Below, piece by piece: positions 38,701-50,265 of a stretch of 64,000 nt of DNA (within the stretch, counting starts at the first letter, position 1; the number at the start of each line of letters is the position of its first letter). The notes under the pieces were generated by a model. The model was given only the letters and a program-made list of their open reading frames with translations, had not been told where the DNA came from and made no database searches. The DNA is from Dromaius novaehollandiae (taxonomy: Eukaryota > Chordata > Aves > Casuariiformes > Dromaiidae): assembly GCF_036370855.1 (NCBI RefSeq), contig NW_026991412.1, positions 146,001 to 210,000 of the forward strand. Direction: 5' to 3'. A program made the position numbers and the translations under genes.

Positions 38701-41700
38701 CTTTGGGAGCACAGGTCACCTGAGGTAAGACAATGGGAAATCCTATAGTAGGGGTCACATCCTGGACTGCAAGGAAAACTACACAGAATGCAGAGAGAGC
38801 AACTGCCTGTTTGCAATTACCCAACCAATGGGGGTAAATGGTTTATTCGCGACAGCAGATGCTCAATGGCCCGAGCTCTGTTTTAATGACACCAAAGAAA
38901 CGCTCTTCAGAGGAGTTCTGCTCAATTCCTGCACTGAAAGGAGAGCAGAACTGGCCCCAAGGACAAGGAAGAGGAGGTGGGAGTTCTTGACACGCTTCTC
39001 CTTACAAATGCAGCCTTCAGGAGCCTCACAGCAAATGACTGAACAAGAGGAAAGGCACAGCCAAAGCCAAGAGTTTCACCAAGTCCTTGTTCTGGTGAGC
39101 CACCTACAAGGAGTCATTCCCTGTGGACCTGGCTGGCAACACCTAAGAAAGAGGTGCCTGTGGTCCCTTTGTTTCCAGAAAGCACACAGGGCCCGAAAGC
39201 ACTGCATGGAGGGCAGGACAGGTTCGGACAGAAATATGGAGGACAAGGAAAGAACTGGAGAGCTTTTCCGGCTTGTCCTGCTTAGCCCACAATTTCTGTC
39301 TTTTGCTGATCATCCATCAGCAGTTCAGAAAAGACTTGTCCACCTTTGTATCCTGCTGAGAATCCACTTTTCCAGGGTGGCTTTTGCCAAGCAGTTTTGC
39401 TGAAATCCCTGGCAGCACCACTGCTCTTTTCTTACTCTCCCACGGTGCCTCCCATTGCATGACATGGTGGTGTAGCACCACAGCCGCACCCTTGACAGCA
39501 ACAGAGAGACCCACGATTCAAGTCGGTTGGGATGCTGATGAGGTCATGGCACCAGGCACTCAAGGGCTGCTGCTTGGGGGCCTCCACATTTTCAGGGAAG
39601 CTCAGTGCAGTAGTCAGTGGACAAAAGGCACAAAACAAAGCCCCAAATGTCACATTCTCCTCTTACCAGTCTGCTGGTGGCCCGACTGAACTCCCTGAAA
39701 ACATAGGCCACCAGACCCCAGGCCGAACAGTTCTCGACACCAGAGCTGAACAGTTCCTTGATGAAACCAAGAACAGCCACCTTCACCTGCCGGGGAGGAG
39801 ATTGCAAACAAGAGTAACCATGAGTCCTTCTCTCCGAAGCAGGAAACATATGCCTAGGCTAGATCCAAACTGCGTAGGGAAATGCTTCCCCTGTCACTCA
39901 TCAGGCTACCATCCCTTCCCCAGCCACCTCACCTTACTCCGGTGGTCTCCAAAGACAGTTTCCACTGCCTTGACAACCAGGAACATGTTCTTTCTTATCG
40001 CCATTGCTGAAAGGAAGTACAGGTACGTTGAGGCAGAGCCCACCCCTCCAAAAGAGCACTGTCAAAATGTCTCTGCTTTCTCATGGACAGCTAGACAGAA
40101 AGCACGGGGCCAAAATCTGACTTCAGGGGAAGCAGCAGAAGCCAGGAGCAACAGGGACTGCCTAACACAGAGAGTTAGAAAAATGGGATCCACACTGGAA
40201 TTCACTACTCTTTATGCTCGGAGTGTTACTGAGCTTCAGCTGTCACCCCTGACGAAGCGTGGTCAATAACTATCCAGACAGACTGCTCGGCTGGGTTTGA
40301 TACGGTTGGAGACTACAATTCATTTGGGTAACATAGTCTTTGTAAGCACCCACGCATTTCTGTGCTTCACCCTTTCTCAGCTGAAACATGGTAAGGTGCT
40401 TGGTCCACACTAAGCGTGTGCCCTCCATGGATTTTGACAAGGCTGCTGGCCTGTTTCTCAGAGCTGAAGGGGACTCGGGCGACTTCTGAGATACCTCAGG
40501 GAGTGTGCACTTCTTGTGCACTCAGGTTGCAGAGGAGTCTGGTCTACCACAGCCCAACTGCACAGCCTGAACACCTCCTCTGATCAGGCTCTGGCAGTTC
40601 ATGGCTTCAGCTCTTGGCTGTTTCTGCTCGTAGTCCCTCAGCCAAAGTACATCATTCCTCCTATTTTCTTCCTAGTGTTACTTACAGTCACAATGAACAA
40701 AGAATCTCAGCAGAGACAGGGCTGCTATTCTAGAAGCCTCGTTCTCAGCCTCCAGTTGTGAGTACAGAAACTCCATGGTCTCCTCAGGGAAGCTTCGGGC
40801 TGGAGGGAAGAAATCATGTTCTAGGTTAACAATCAAGCTCTTCTCCCATTGCAGAGCTTTCAAAGAAACCACAGCCAAATTCTGTTTTCTCCTTACCTAG
40901 TAGCAGCATGCAGTGGCACAGCTCTGTTTTATGGCCAATGCGGTGCTTCTTGGTCACATCCGAGAGCTGTGGGAATGAGGTACGTTTTAGGATCAGTCTT
41001 GAGAGAGACTGAAAAGAATCGCTCCTATGAGGTCTTGTCTCCCTGGGGACTCACAGGGAAAGATGCCATTCAAGAAGGACAGTGCTCTGTCCTCTCAAAG
41101 CTGTCTTCTGCTTCCCCCCCACCCTTCTGTCTCTCTGGAACTCTACGGAGAGGCCAGAGATGAGCTTGTGCTCTGACAGACAGCTTCTAGATCCTGGAGT
41201 CAGAGATGAACACCTTCCTGAGCGTCTTGTCAGCTCCACTCTAACGCTCCAGAGGGAGTTTGAGCCTACGACAGGGGACCCACAGCCAAAACAAAGGCTA
41301 CGCCCTAGAAGCAAGAGCAACCTTTGAGTTCCAGTCAGTTCCGCAGCAGCAAAAGGCCGTTAGGATACAAGGGCTGGCTGGGATTCCAAGGCTCAGCTTC
41401 AGCTCTCTGGGCTCCAGATTCCTCCTGCTCTCTGCCCGAGCAGGAAACTCCTTTGTGAACTGAGCTGTCCCTGGAACCAGGCAAAGCAGCCCTGGAAAAG
41501 TCCGTGGGCACCTGGCCGGAATGGGGGCCTCAACAGCTGCATGGACCTGACTGCAAGGTATGAGAAAAGCCCAAAGGAGGGAAACTCTGCCCTGCCACCC
41601 CATGGGTCTTTCCTGCCAACCAGAGGCAGACCTGCTAACCCAGAGGGAAGTGCAAGATGTTCAGCCCCTGCTTACCTGGTTGTGCACAACAATGCAGATG

Positions 41701-44700
41701 ATAAAAACTCTTTCCCTGGGGATAAAGGGCTCAGTTTTCTCCACAGCTTCCAAGAAATGCCTGAGACGCTACAAGAAAAAGTGAAAACGAGAGGGTGGCT
41801 TGTGAGTGAGAGCAGCTCATTAACACAGGACAGCATGCCTCCACAGTTGGCTGTTCTCTGCCCTGAAAAAACAGGCAGTATCAAGCCTCCCCCTCCATCT
41901 GTGTGCGACTGTCTTGGCTTCTTCTCTAACAGGTTCCCAGCTCCTCCAGGAACTCCCACAGCTCCCTGATCCCAGCACACACTCACCCATACAGCCACAT
42001 CGTATCTTGCCAGACACCTCACCTTGGTCACGTGAAAACCATCTTGGACCTCTTCATACTGGTCCAAGAGCCAGCAGAGCTGGTCGCACACATGCCCTTG
42101 ATACTCTTCCTGATGAAGGAGGAGGCCCATCATAGCTGCCACAGCCCTGATGATGTCCTCCTTGAGCTGCACACAAGGAAGACAGAAGACCTTTGTTTGC
42201 TCCGACTGAAGCTCTGCTCTAGGAGGCAGCATCCCCCAGACACAAACTTCCCCCTTCCCAAAGACGGCCATTTCCCAGCTTCCTCTGGAGGAAACGGTCT
42301 TGCTCGAGAAGAGAGAGAACATTTCCCCTCTTCTAAACCCAAGACCCTTGGGGCTCAAAGGCCACTGGAATTTGGCTGGTTCCCAGCGGCGGTTCTCCAG
42401 ACCCGGCCTGGCCTCACTAGTTCATCGCGAGGCTGCAAAGCGGGACTCCAGGCACACTGCCTGTTGGCCCACAGCATTTCCACACTGTCGAGCTGCAGCA
42501 GGCTCCCAGCTCTAGACAACGCCTCAACGACCTGCTTCCTCCCTGGAAAGCACTTCTCCTGACGTGACACCACTGTTCCCCAGAAAGACAGGTGAACTCC
42601 AGCATTGCAGCTGCTGCTGCTAAAGGGCCACAAAGGCAGCCAGTCTCACCTCCTTCTCTTCACAGTCCAGCCAGTTTCTGACCACGTAGCAGAAGAAAGG
42701 GTATGTCTTCTCACAAAGCTGGGCTTCCCCTATTCGAGGGAAGGAGCACTTTGCCCAGTCTTGGAAGTAAACAGTCACCCCTTTCGACCACGTTTCCAGA
42801 ACTGCATGAAAGATGGGGAGAAAGGTCACTCTGTCAAGTATGTCCCAGAGAGAAGAGTTTGCATTATCACTCCAGCCTGTCTCAAACTGCCGTCCCATGC
42901 TCATCAGCACTTAGCTCCAGAGCAGTTTTGGGTTCTGGGGCAGGCGTGAAATGTTTGAAAATGCCTTCCTTGAAATGCTAAGCTGTTTCTCTCCTCCCTC
43001 TTCTCCTCCTTGTTCCTGCTAGTCCTTTTTCCCCCTCCAAGATTAGCTGTTCAGTAGTAAAATTAGCTGAGTAGTAAAACTCCAACAACTCCATTCCCTT
43101 CCTGGCCACAGCCATCTCCTGAGCTTTAGACACTCTTTTATGTTGTACAGACTGTTTGGAGCTTTAAGGGCTGGAGCTCCCTAGAGGTTCAGAACCTGCA
43201 GTAGCAGCTTGAGAGAGAAGAGACTTGGGTGCCGACTGCTGCTCACTAACTTCCCCTTCCCTCTGCATCCCAGTGCAGCCCTGGCACTAGAGGTGGACAC
43301 TTACCAGCACAGAAGGCTTGCTTCATCCTGCTGCTCTGTACTCGCCCCAGCATGGTGTACATGACATTCCAGGTCATTTCCAGAAACGGGATGCAGCTCA
43401 GTGCTGCAGAGAAGGGCAGAGGGAAAGCAAACAACCTGCTGTCAGGAAAGCTGTTCAGCAAGGGTGCCCTTCCCCGAGGGATGGGAGCAGGGAAGCCCTT
43501 CAGGGTGGGACTGGAAGCAGAGTGGAGCAGAACTCCGCTAGGCTGGGTCTTCCCACGGTCCCATCCTTAGGGCACTTAGCTCAGGGGACAAAGCCACCAC
43601 TTCCGACTGCTCCCAGGCAGCAAAAGATGTGGAAGCCATAACCCTGTAGCCCTCCTATATTCCAACAACCGAAACCCTTCTCCCGCTGCTCAAAGAAGCC
43701 AGCACCAAAGCATGCAGCCCAAGTTGCCGTACCATAGCTCGTGGCCAGTTTGCTGAGGGTTATAAAAACAAATTCCTGAGGGATATCCTCCACAGGCTTC
43801 AGATGACGCTGTAGCTCTTCCATGACTTGTAGGAAGTGAGAGCGGGCCAGGGAGACCAGGATGTCACTTGCTGCTCTTTGCACGACATCCGTTACACCCT
43901 ACAAAAGGACCATGAAGGAAAACCATCAACACAGGAAAGACTGAGGCAGCGGGGCAGATGAAACTAGCCAACGATGGCTGTATGACTTCAGCTCTACATT
44001 TCCATGTTGAAGGGAAGAGTGAGAGAAACGTCATCTCTCCAGAGAGATCCATCAGTGATAAATATTCCCTGCCTTGTTTGGCTGCCACCGCTTTGCCCCT
44101 TTGTGAAAGGTAAGCAGTTCAGCAGTCCTAAACTTGTTGGTCAAGAAAGAGTTTGACCATTTGCCCTTCTGTGCTACTGCTGCCTCTCCCTTCCCTTTGT
44201 GACAGCGGGAGAATAGGAACAGAGAAGCTCCCAGAAGGCTCCAGCAACGAACACGCTCCACACAGAAGGCCAGATGGAATATTGGGTACAGCAGGGAAGG
44301 GACTGGCACTTCGCCATGCCTCTTCCTCAAAGCAGGATGACTACCTAAGAACGGTAATCCAATGGCCAACCGTGTGGAAGCAGGCTGAGTTTCTACCTCC
44401 CTGCCTGGAGCCTTTCCCTTCAGCACAGACATGCTTGTTACAGCAGTCGTGGGCCTGCTTGCCTCAGCTGCAGCCAAAGGCCCAGTGCCACTTTACACAG
44501 GGCAGCTACTTCAGAGGTTGCACCTGCTCAAGAGCTTGGCTGGATATGGCCCTTTCCCTCAAGGAGTCAGCTCCCCTGAGGAAGAGTCTCCCATAGTGGG
44601 ATCTGGGGACTGTCATTGGTTCTTAAGGCAAAGGGGAGATCTTTGGTGTCATGCTATAGCTTTCCAGACAACAGGGCTCTAGGCAGGATGCTTTGACTAG

Positions 44701-46215
44701 CTTCGAAGAGAACAAGCTTGCCACTCTCAAATCCCTTGAAGCCAATGTTATTAATTGGCTTAACAGATCTCTCTCCAAATGGTCGCCATCTTCCTGGAGG
44801 ATTCTCCCCAGTTCCTGGTAAATTTCTACCCGATTACCCTGAGGACAAATCAGAACAGGGAACATCTGAACTTCTTTCTCCTTGATGACCAGGATGTCGT
44901 AGAGCACTTGGTCCGTACAGCCTTCCCAAACGGCATCATGCAGACAGCTCCATTTCGAGGATCTAGTCCTAGAAAGTAGCTGAGTGACCAGCCTCACAAG
45001 GAAGTGTTTCGCCAAACGGAGGATCCACCCATTGCTCTGGTAAGGATCTCCCCAGCTTCACAGCTCCCTCCACTCTGCTGGATATTCTGCAACTACACAG
45101 TTGCTGCCCCAAAGAGCTCATAGCTCCTCTAGACCAAACAAAGTGCCGGGGGCAAAAGGAATACACGGGACAATGGCATTTCCAGACTTCCTTGGTAGGG
45201 CCTGACTCACAGGCTTCCCCCGGCTCCTTAGGGAAGTTCCTGGGGTAACTTTTGTGGATCATACCGGGAGATCTGCCTTCCCTGCACAGATTGGTTCTCA
45301 AATTATGTTTATGTTTCACTGTCTTTGAGAAGTCGACAAAGATCAAAGCATGGTCGGAGCCGCAGACAGCAGCCCAGACAGAGAGGTGGCCGGGGGCTTA
45401 GGGTGGGTGTAGGACTACTGCTGCGCTCAGGAAGTTTTCAGAGAATATGTCGACAAAAGGAGGAAGCCTGGGGAGAGCAAATGACCAGAAGGTTGGCCGT
45501 GTCCTCTACTGCACTCCTGCCTTCTGTGAGAAAGGATGATGTGCAGTAGCATTGTCTCCTAATGACTGGCAAAAATTGCATTTCTGTGATGCGGTGTTTG
45601 CAGGAGAGTGCATTTACCATGTGGCAAGAGCACATCCCCTGGTGCCTGAGCCAGGCACGTTCGGAATCCAAGTGCTTGAATTCAGGCGGAATCCACTGAA
45701 ACTGCCACTCCCTTACCTCATTTTCCTGCAGTTGGCACAGAAAGGAGACCACAGAGCCAGGCAAGGTGTTGGTGGCTGCAGGAGGAGACTCTGCATCCAC
45801 GCCTCCATCCTCAGGCTCCTCAGGTCTCACCCGGGAAGCTCTTTTAGTCAAGCGACCTGGAAGGAAACAAGCTGAGGATTACCTGCCCTCAGGTACTAGC
45901 ATCAGGCAGGGTCAAACGGCTCCCCAGCCTTCAGGGAAATTCCTCCCCTCACTGCTAACACCAGAAGACCAGCTGGTTTGCAGCAGGTGCCTCTATTACC
46001 CAGCCAAAGGTGGGCGTATTGGAGCCACCAGATTCAGGCAGGCAGGCCTGACGTCTGGCAGATGGCATCAAAGTTGTCTGCAGTGTGCCGAGGAGACACA
46101 GCAGAAAAACGACTCTGCCTTGGTTGCTTCCTTTCCCTTCCCTCCGAGGGATTTTGTGGATGAGTTCCTTGGGTGAGAAGTTCACAGCAGGAGGATCCAG
46201 GTCGAGATCAGGCAT
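21439..46215 (-). CDS. MROH2-like: MROH2-like maestro heat-like repeat protein, complete gene, 41 coding exons
   Basis: A complete, apparently intact MROH-family gene on the minus strand. I read 41 coding exons with GT-AG borders. The 38 exons from 43,898 to 21,439 sum to 4,593 nt and every junction keeps phase; adding exons 1-3 gives 5,010 nt, about 1,669 residues, close to MROH2A/2B length. Collinear MROH2-type landmarks include SILVSLARSH-like and HFHVTK-like segments, LLWPRLLQFVVPAQYTG, KLPTPQALLVRLLV, SGKEWERERALY, RRMAVRGLGNLASGAPEK and KEIALYTKTFFDV. The fold expected for the family is an alpha-solenoid of HEAT repeats; mammalian MROH genes are often testis-enriched and have no known enzymatic activity. 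There is no signal peptide. Exon coordinates are in the five block entries. Whether it is orthologous to MROH2B or belongs to a bird-specific expansion cannot be told from sequence alone. Confidence 0.93.
25269..30314 (-). CDS. MROH2-like: MROH2-like gene: exons 28-35
   Basis: Exons: 30211-30314, 29467-29619, 28286-28440, 27861-28023, 27358-27551, 25914-26051, 25606-25717, 25269-25415. They encode SLLRTSSKIAK, SFCSEQARGFLKAVLGSML, VPEILTILYDHLPAAQQ, DTVELWRTLGRGIFAIEML, CALRELVYSLEPRESVSLL, ALDTVLCKCISEKCMGIL, RIMAASFFAE and RRMAVRGLGNLASGAPEK. The last is one of the most conserved MROH segments. The 27,358 exon ends in a split Arg codon completed by the 25,914-26,051 exon, and FFAE joins directly to LMKAPMLQKW in phase 0, so no exon is missing. 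The intron at 26,052-27,357 (about 1.3 kb) is the longest in the gene; apart from a short A/AG-rich tract near 26.58 kb I see nothing in it. The donor after TSSKIAK (GTTACT) is atypical. Confidence 0.92.
31076..37542 (-). CDS. MROH2-like: MROH2-like gene: exons 15-27
   Basis: Exons: 37502-37542, 37022-37163, 36267-36319, 35845-35952, 35385-35504, 35095-35217, 34415-34567, 33478-33600, 33034-33113, 32401-32533, 32162-32254, 31568-31672, 31076-31199. The 41-nt exon encodes KLPTPQALLVRLL, a family hallmark. Others give ESSLDYAEWECRLLQ, FLRTSLEAIKNETWN, NFLYKAVGGALAASQN, EGHFDLALKTVHDF, APKQQLLARVETDIVENIL, DTELKLALIQSVTEV, EPLDCVASPVRYRAIL, FRSLFPLPPLEQ, SGKEWERERALY and FGSMIGVLGPLSCDS. The exon at 31568-31672 must use the acceptor after CCAACAG; the other AG 17 nt upstream would shift the frame and hit a stop. 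The donor at 35,843-35,844 is GTTGGT, which is non-consensus. The introns hold a CA repeat near 31.7 kb and a CAGC tetranucleotide repeat near 32.75 kb. Confidence 0.92.
31714..31747. repeat. CA microsatellite in an MROH intron
   Basis: CACACA run interrupted by single T bases, about 25 nt upstream (in gene direction) of the exon at 31,568-31,672. Confidence 0.9.
32738..32782. repeat. CAGC tetranucleotide repeat in an MROH intron
   Basis: About eleven CAGC/CCAG units in a row inside the intron at 32,534-33,033. Its open frames (SQPA/GWLA repeats) on both strands are artefacts of the tetranucleotide. Confidence 0.92.
37998..43403 (-). CDS. MROH2-like: MROH2-like gene: exons 5-14
   Basis: Exons: 43305-43403, 42650-42801, 42023-42166, 41676-41768, 40897-40966, 40686-40799, 39933-40006, 39667-39786, 38506-38613, 37998-38148. 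Readable segments in order include LEMTWNVMYTMLGRVQ, VLETWSKGVTVYFQDW, CWLLDQYEEVQDGFHVTK, EAVEKTEPFIPRERV, RSFPEETMEFLYSQLE, AWGLVAYVFREFSRATSRL, VLDTLDVSASGMTR and LLWPRLLQFVVPAQYTGTL. These follow the order seen in MROH2 proteins: the GVTVYF-type exon, the solenoid centre, then the VVPA(Q/E)YT signature. Phases at each join agree, for example a split Gly/Ala codon between exons 4 and 5 and a split Ser codon between exons 10 and 11. The introns are short (60 to about 1,050 nt) and carry no recognisable repeats. Confidence 0.92.
43733..46215 (-). CDS. MROH2-like: MROH2-like gene: exons 1-4 (N-terminal block)
   Basis: Exons: 46053-46215, 45717-45856, 44725-44838, 43733-43898. Exon 1 starts at an ATG directly after an in-frame TAA. 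Its donor (AGAC|GTCAGG) is weak; another phase-1 donor lies 24 nt downstream at 46,029, which would add eight residues. It encodes a hydrophobic run (VVFLLCLLGTL, near residues 35-45) that is odd for this family, so exon 1 may be wrong or variable. Exon 2 ends SFLCQLQENE with a strong GAG|GTAAGG donor. Exon 3 has a good pyrimidine-rich acceptor and ends LITLASRDLR at a weak AGA|GTGGCA donor. Exon 4 reads on into SDILVSLARSHFLQVMEEL, the typical MROH N-terminal HEAT helices. The introns at 43,899-44,724 and 44,839-45,716 contain no other exon I can support. Confidence 0.82.
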
Positions 46216-47355
46216 TTAGAAGTCGAGCAGAGGACAGCCCCGAACGGGAGGAGCTCTGTGGGCCTGCCATAAAGAACTGAGGAGTGGCCCTTACCCCACC
46301 ACAATCGTAATCTCTTCATCTCAGAAGGAATTCCTTCCGGACAGCAGTGCTCGCTCCAGCTACCTCCTCACAGGTGAAGGAGCAAGCCACTGAAGACCCC
46401 ACCTCCCCAGACGCCCGGGCGGGCAGCCAAGGCCATTGTGACACCCCCGCGTCCCACGCACACCTCACAGACGTCTGCTGACCGCTGCGGGCTGGTGTCC
46501 CAGGCAGTCCCTCCCTTGGGGGATGGCACCAGAGGTGGGCACGGGCTCAGGAGCAGGCTCCTTGCCCTCCCACAAAGCCACTTTTCCCCATCTCGCTCAG
46601 TCACTCGTTCGTGGGTCTTACTTCTGGAGTGGTCAGGAGTATGGACGGTATCTGCGCGTCTTCTCACACCTCCTTTTCTGTTCAATTGGCATTTTCCAGC
46701 GACCGGAGATGGAGCGGTCACCTGGACTGATGGGCTCTTTTCTTTCTTTCTTTTCTGCCATGATGTTGATGCCCTCAGAAAAAGAGGCTTATGCCATACC
46801 CTGGAGATAGAATATTTCTCAAGAGATTACAAGAAGACAACCTTATGTGATTGTAATTTTCATATGACAGTGAATAAAGATAAAATTGTAAACATATTTT
46901 CTGGAAAATTTCTTTTTCTGTGTATGGAAATACATTTTTGTGCATATTTCCAATAAAATGTAAAAAAAAAAGTAACAGCATTCTATTATTGTTGCCTAAA
47001 GCTTTTATCCAGTTAGTGTACAAGTATTACAGATAGCAATATTAAAATACAAAAACTGATTTTTGAGTTACAAGCAACTTCCATTTAGATCCACATATTA
47101 AAAATGTTTAAAAAATATCAGTTAAAGAAATCTTAAATTATTCTTCTCATCAGCCAACTCCCGGGAATTCATTAGCCAGGAACTTTCAGACATTCCCCCC
47201 ACCCAAATGTTTAATCACAGAACTGTATTCACAATTCTCATTTTGCTCACATGGTAAGAAAGTGGCTTATTGTTTATTCACTGTTCCTGTGACAAAAATC
47301 TAATATAGCATGTACAATAACATCAGATATTTAGACTAACAGAAAATCAAACCAC
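43863..47355. repeat. Duplicated block A2 (pair of 1-3,519)
   Basis: Second copy of block A, holding exons 1-3 and part of exon 4 of the complete MROH2-like gene, the introns between them and about 1.1 kb of upstream DNA. Similarity to A1 ends at 47,355; DNA beyond it has no counterpart in the window until 60,893. Confidence 0.97.
46216..46760 (-). promoter_or_regulatory. Likely 5' UTR/promoter region of the complete MROH2-like gene
   Basis: Counterpart of the copy-1 segment, with a GC-rich core at about 46,370-46,600. It differs from copy 1 at only a few sites; for example, one T-to-C change creates a CCCGGGCGGGC run near 46,415. No TATA element was recognised. Calling it a promoter rests on its place before exon 1 and its base composition. 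Confidence 0.35.
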
Positions 47356-49480
47356 GCAGCTATTAGTATTTGTAAGGCTTTTGATTAAATAGTATATTCA
47401 TTTTCATGCATTACACTTCATATAAGATGCGAACCAGCTGAAGAGAGCTTTGAAGAGAGGTGAACTCATGATTAGAGGTTGAGAAAACATTACTAATTGG
47501 AAAAGACTGACAAACTAGATTGCTTAGTGTAGGCAAGATAAGAATAAAGGGAGTTCATGTAATTCTCTACAGATAGGTAAAAGCCGATGCAAAGAGAAAG
47601 ATAATAAAGTGTTCATATCATCAGCTGTAGAAGTAATTGTCCTGAATGACACAATCATGTTGGAAGTAGTGAAGAAGTAGTGTGAACTCAGAGGAGGACA
47701 GAGGAGCGAGAGCATAGGATGGAAGGACTTACTAAAAGACTAATGAATAATGTTCCGATCACTCGGTCATGTCTATTCTAAGAAAAAGAAGTCACAAGAA
47801 TTTTCTTATTAACCTTCTCTTTTATCATGTTAATAAATGATAATGTTATGCGTTTAAGAAGCTTTAGAATGTATGCTTAATATAAAACTTTCTGTCCTTA
47901 TCTTTGTGTCTGTGTCTTGTATTTTCCTTCTTTAATTCATACAGTATATCACAGAAAACAAACAATAAGTCCAGGTAAATTGAGGGAAGATTTATAATTT
48001 TACGTATATAGGTACGTGCTAGGCCAAACTATAACCAATTGAAGATCCCCAGCAAACACATTCAAAAGAAGTTTACTTCACAGTGTGAGCAGGCCTCGTG
48101 ATGAAAGGTCATTGCTGATGTAAAAAGTTGTGAATAAATGGAGTAAATATATTCATATTTTTATGATTGTGGGTGGAATTAATAACATTTTAATGTATTT
48201 TATACTGTGCAATTAAACAGAGATAAATCAGATCAAATTCTCTAACAACATGGTCTACCTGTGAGTCATGGAAGCCATCAGTAATGAAAAACTGCTAAAT
48301 TCACATTTTATTTAGGTTAAATACACATTTTAATTATATTTTCCCCCAATAAAATAATATTTCATTATAATTGCTTCATAATGTACAAAGTGTCTTAACA
48401 ACATCTCTTGGTTCAGAAAATAACATGGGGCAAGAACAAATGTTATTTAGAGATTATTTCACCCCTTGAGCAAAGATGTTAAATGTGCTCATTATTAAAA
48501 GGACAATAGCTAAAAACAGTACTACAACACATAATTAAAAAAAAGAGGGTGAGACGAATCAACTAGACAATCCAATTAGAGGAAAGCAGTGGAGATGGCT
48601 GCATTACGAAGATGAAGTTCAATAACATAGGTACTGAGGAAAAAATAAATAAATATGAAATACAGTTTCCCTCCACTCTATTACATTAGCAAGCTAATTA
48701 CTCAAGAAAAAGACTACTTTTAAGAAAGGAGTAATATCAAGTTATGGAACTAGCTAACTAACTGACCAATGATAACAGCATTAGTGTTATTAGAATCAGG
48801 GGAAACCCATGAAATCTGCTGTCTAAAGTGTTGACTCCAGAAGGGAGCTGGCCCTGATGAAATACAGCTGGCTATTTGCTCAGTTGTGCTGCTATTTGCA
48901 GACTGGCAAATACAACAGCCATAAGGCAAGATCCTGGCTGCCAAACAGGTTAATTATTTCTCAGTAAAGACACAAAAGCAGCAAAAAATCATTTACCCCC
49001 CCCCCCCCGAAAGACCGAAAGGGGATAAAAATGAGGATAACACTCAGTTTTCCAAATGTGCTATTTCTAGACATTTTCTTACTTAGTTATATATTCCCAT
49101 TTAAATGCTTAAATCATTTGGCCCCTTTTCTGCACTACCCCATTCGGAAGTTCATTCACAGTTTTTGCTCCCTGTACCGTTAGGAACACTGTTCTAATTT
49201 CAGATCTAAATTTATTCATGGCCAATACAGACTTATGCAAGCTTGTGCAGACATTATCATTGAACTTACATAGCTTTCTCCCTCTGGTATATTTACCTCA
49301 AAATGTAGTTATATGGAGTCCATTAAATCCCCTCTTAATTTTACGTTGGTTGAGTTGAACAAGCCAGTCGAGCAAGCTTTGAAAACATAATGCGATGCTA
49401 CACACAGGGATGTTTTGGGAGAGCTCGTTTGCACGATACCCTATTAATCCTGCGTGGCAGGGAAAATTGTGGTTTTTTCC
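47356..49480. other. AT-rich non-coding DNA, left part of the unit-2-only segment
   Basis: About 2.1 kb with no gene recognised. It begins exactly where A1/A2 homology stops. Contains a run of 13 C at 48,996-49,008 followed by GAAAGACCGAAAGGGG. Confidence 0.6.
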
Positions 49481-49494
49481 CCCTAATGCCATGA

Positions 49495-50265
49495 AAGTGT
49501 GACTGGCTCTTGCCAGCTGAGGAGAGAGACACGGACACAGAGTTTGGGATCACAAGGACAATGGTAGTTCTGTGCCCGCGGCACCCCGGGACCAGCCCTC
49601 CGGGGGGACCCGGTGGATCTGCTGGTATCCAATCCACGCAGCACGTCTAGTCTTGCGCCCTCGTTTGGCCAATCGCAGTTTGACACGCCTGCCGTGGCTG
49701 TCCAATCAGCACTGGCAGAGCAGGCGGGGCACTGGGCGGGAACGGGCGGTCAGCGCTGCCTCAGACCAGTTTTGACTGTTCAGGGGTGTTTGTCACCTAC
49801 CGGAAAGGCCATGGTGGAGGCGGGGAGGGGAGCACAGCGTGCCCTTGGATACCTCCGTCACGAGAGTTTGATTTCTGGATAGAAACTGTGGGGAAAAGTT
49901 CTTCTCCATAGCATTAGAGGTTAGTCAAAACTGTAGAAATAAATGTGTGTCTTAAGATACTTTCTGTCATGCACCTCTCCCCTGATGAACCATAGCCTAG
50001 TCCTGACAAAGCGCATTGATTCTCCTAGTTACAACTCATCACGTCTGTGCTCTGCTAACGCTTTCAGCACTAAGGCAGCGGAAAGTTTTTGAACCTGGAA
50101 AGAAGTTTGCCTGTATATCAGGTTAGCAGGCTCTATGAATTTGACATTCTTCCCAGGAGCATCTTAGAGTTTTAGTTAGTTTTGTTAATAAATCCTCTGC
50201 TATTTGACATTTGCAGTGCTCTTGATCCACTCCATTGTACCTGTGGCGCTTTGTACTTGTGGCAT
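49495..50265 (+). mobile_element. Possible solo LTR or old LTR-derived promoter
   Basis: A region of abrupt composition change. Its first 370 nt are GC-rich and hold three CCAAT boxes (49,629-49,633, 49,669-49,673, 49,702-49,706) and GC boxes (GGCGGGGC, GGGCGGGA near 49,720-49,745). A TTAATAAATCCTCTGC poly(A)-like signal follows near 50,190. The order of CCAAT/GC-box DNA, then AATAAA and a T-rich tail is that of a retroviral LTR (U3-R-U5), and a plausible left border is a TGTGAC at 49,498. I found no clear target-site duplication and no retroviral genes. It could instead be a cellular CpG promoter. Confidence 0.3.

Noticed and set aside
45325-45549. Arg-rich 74-codon frame (also at 1,463-1,687)
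   Set aside because: It lies on the opposite strand inside an MROH intron and is present in both copies only because the whole block is duplicated.
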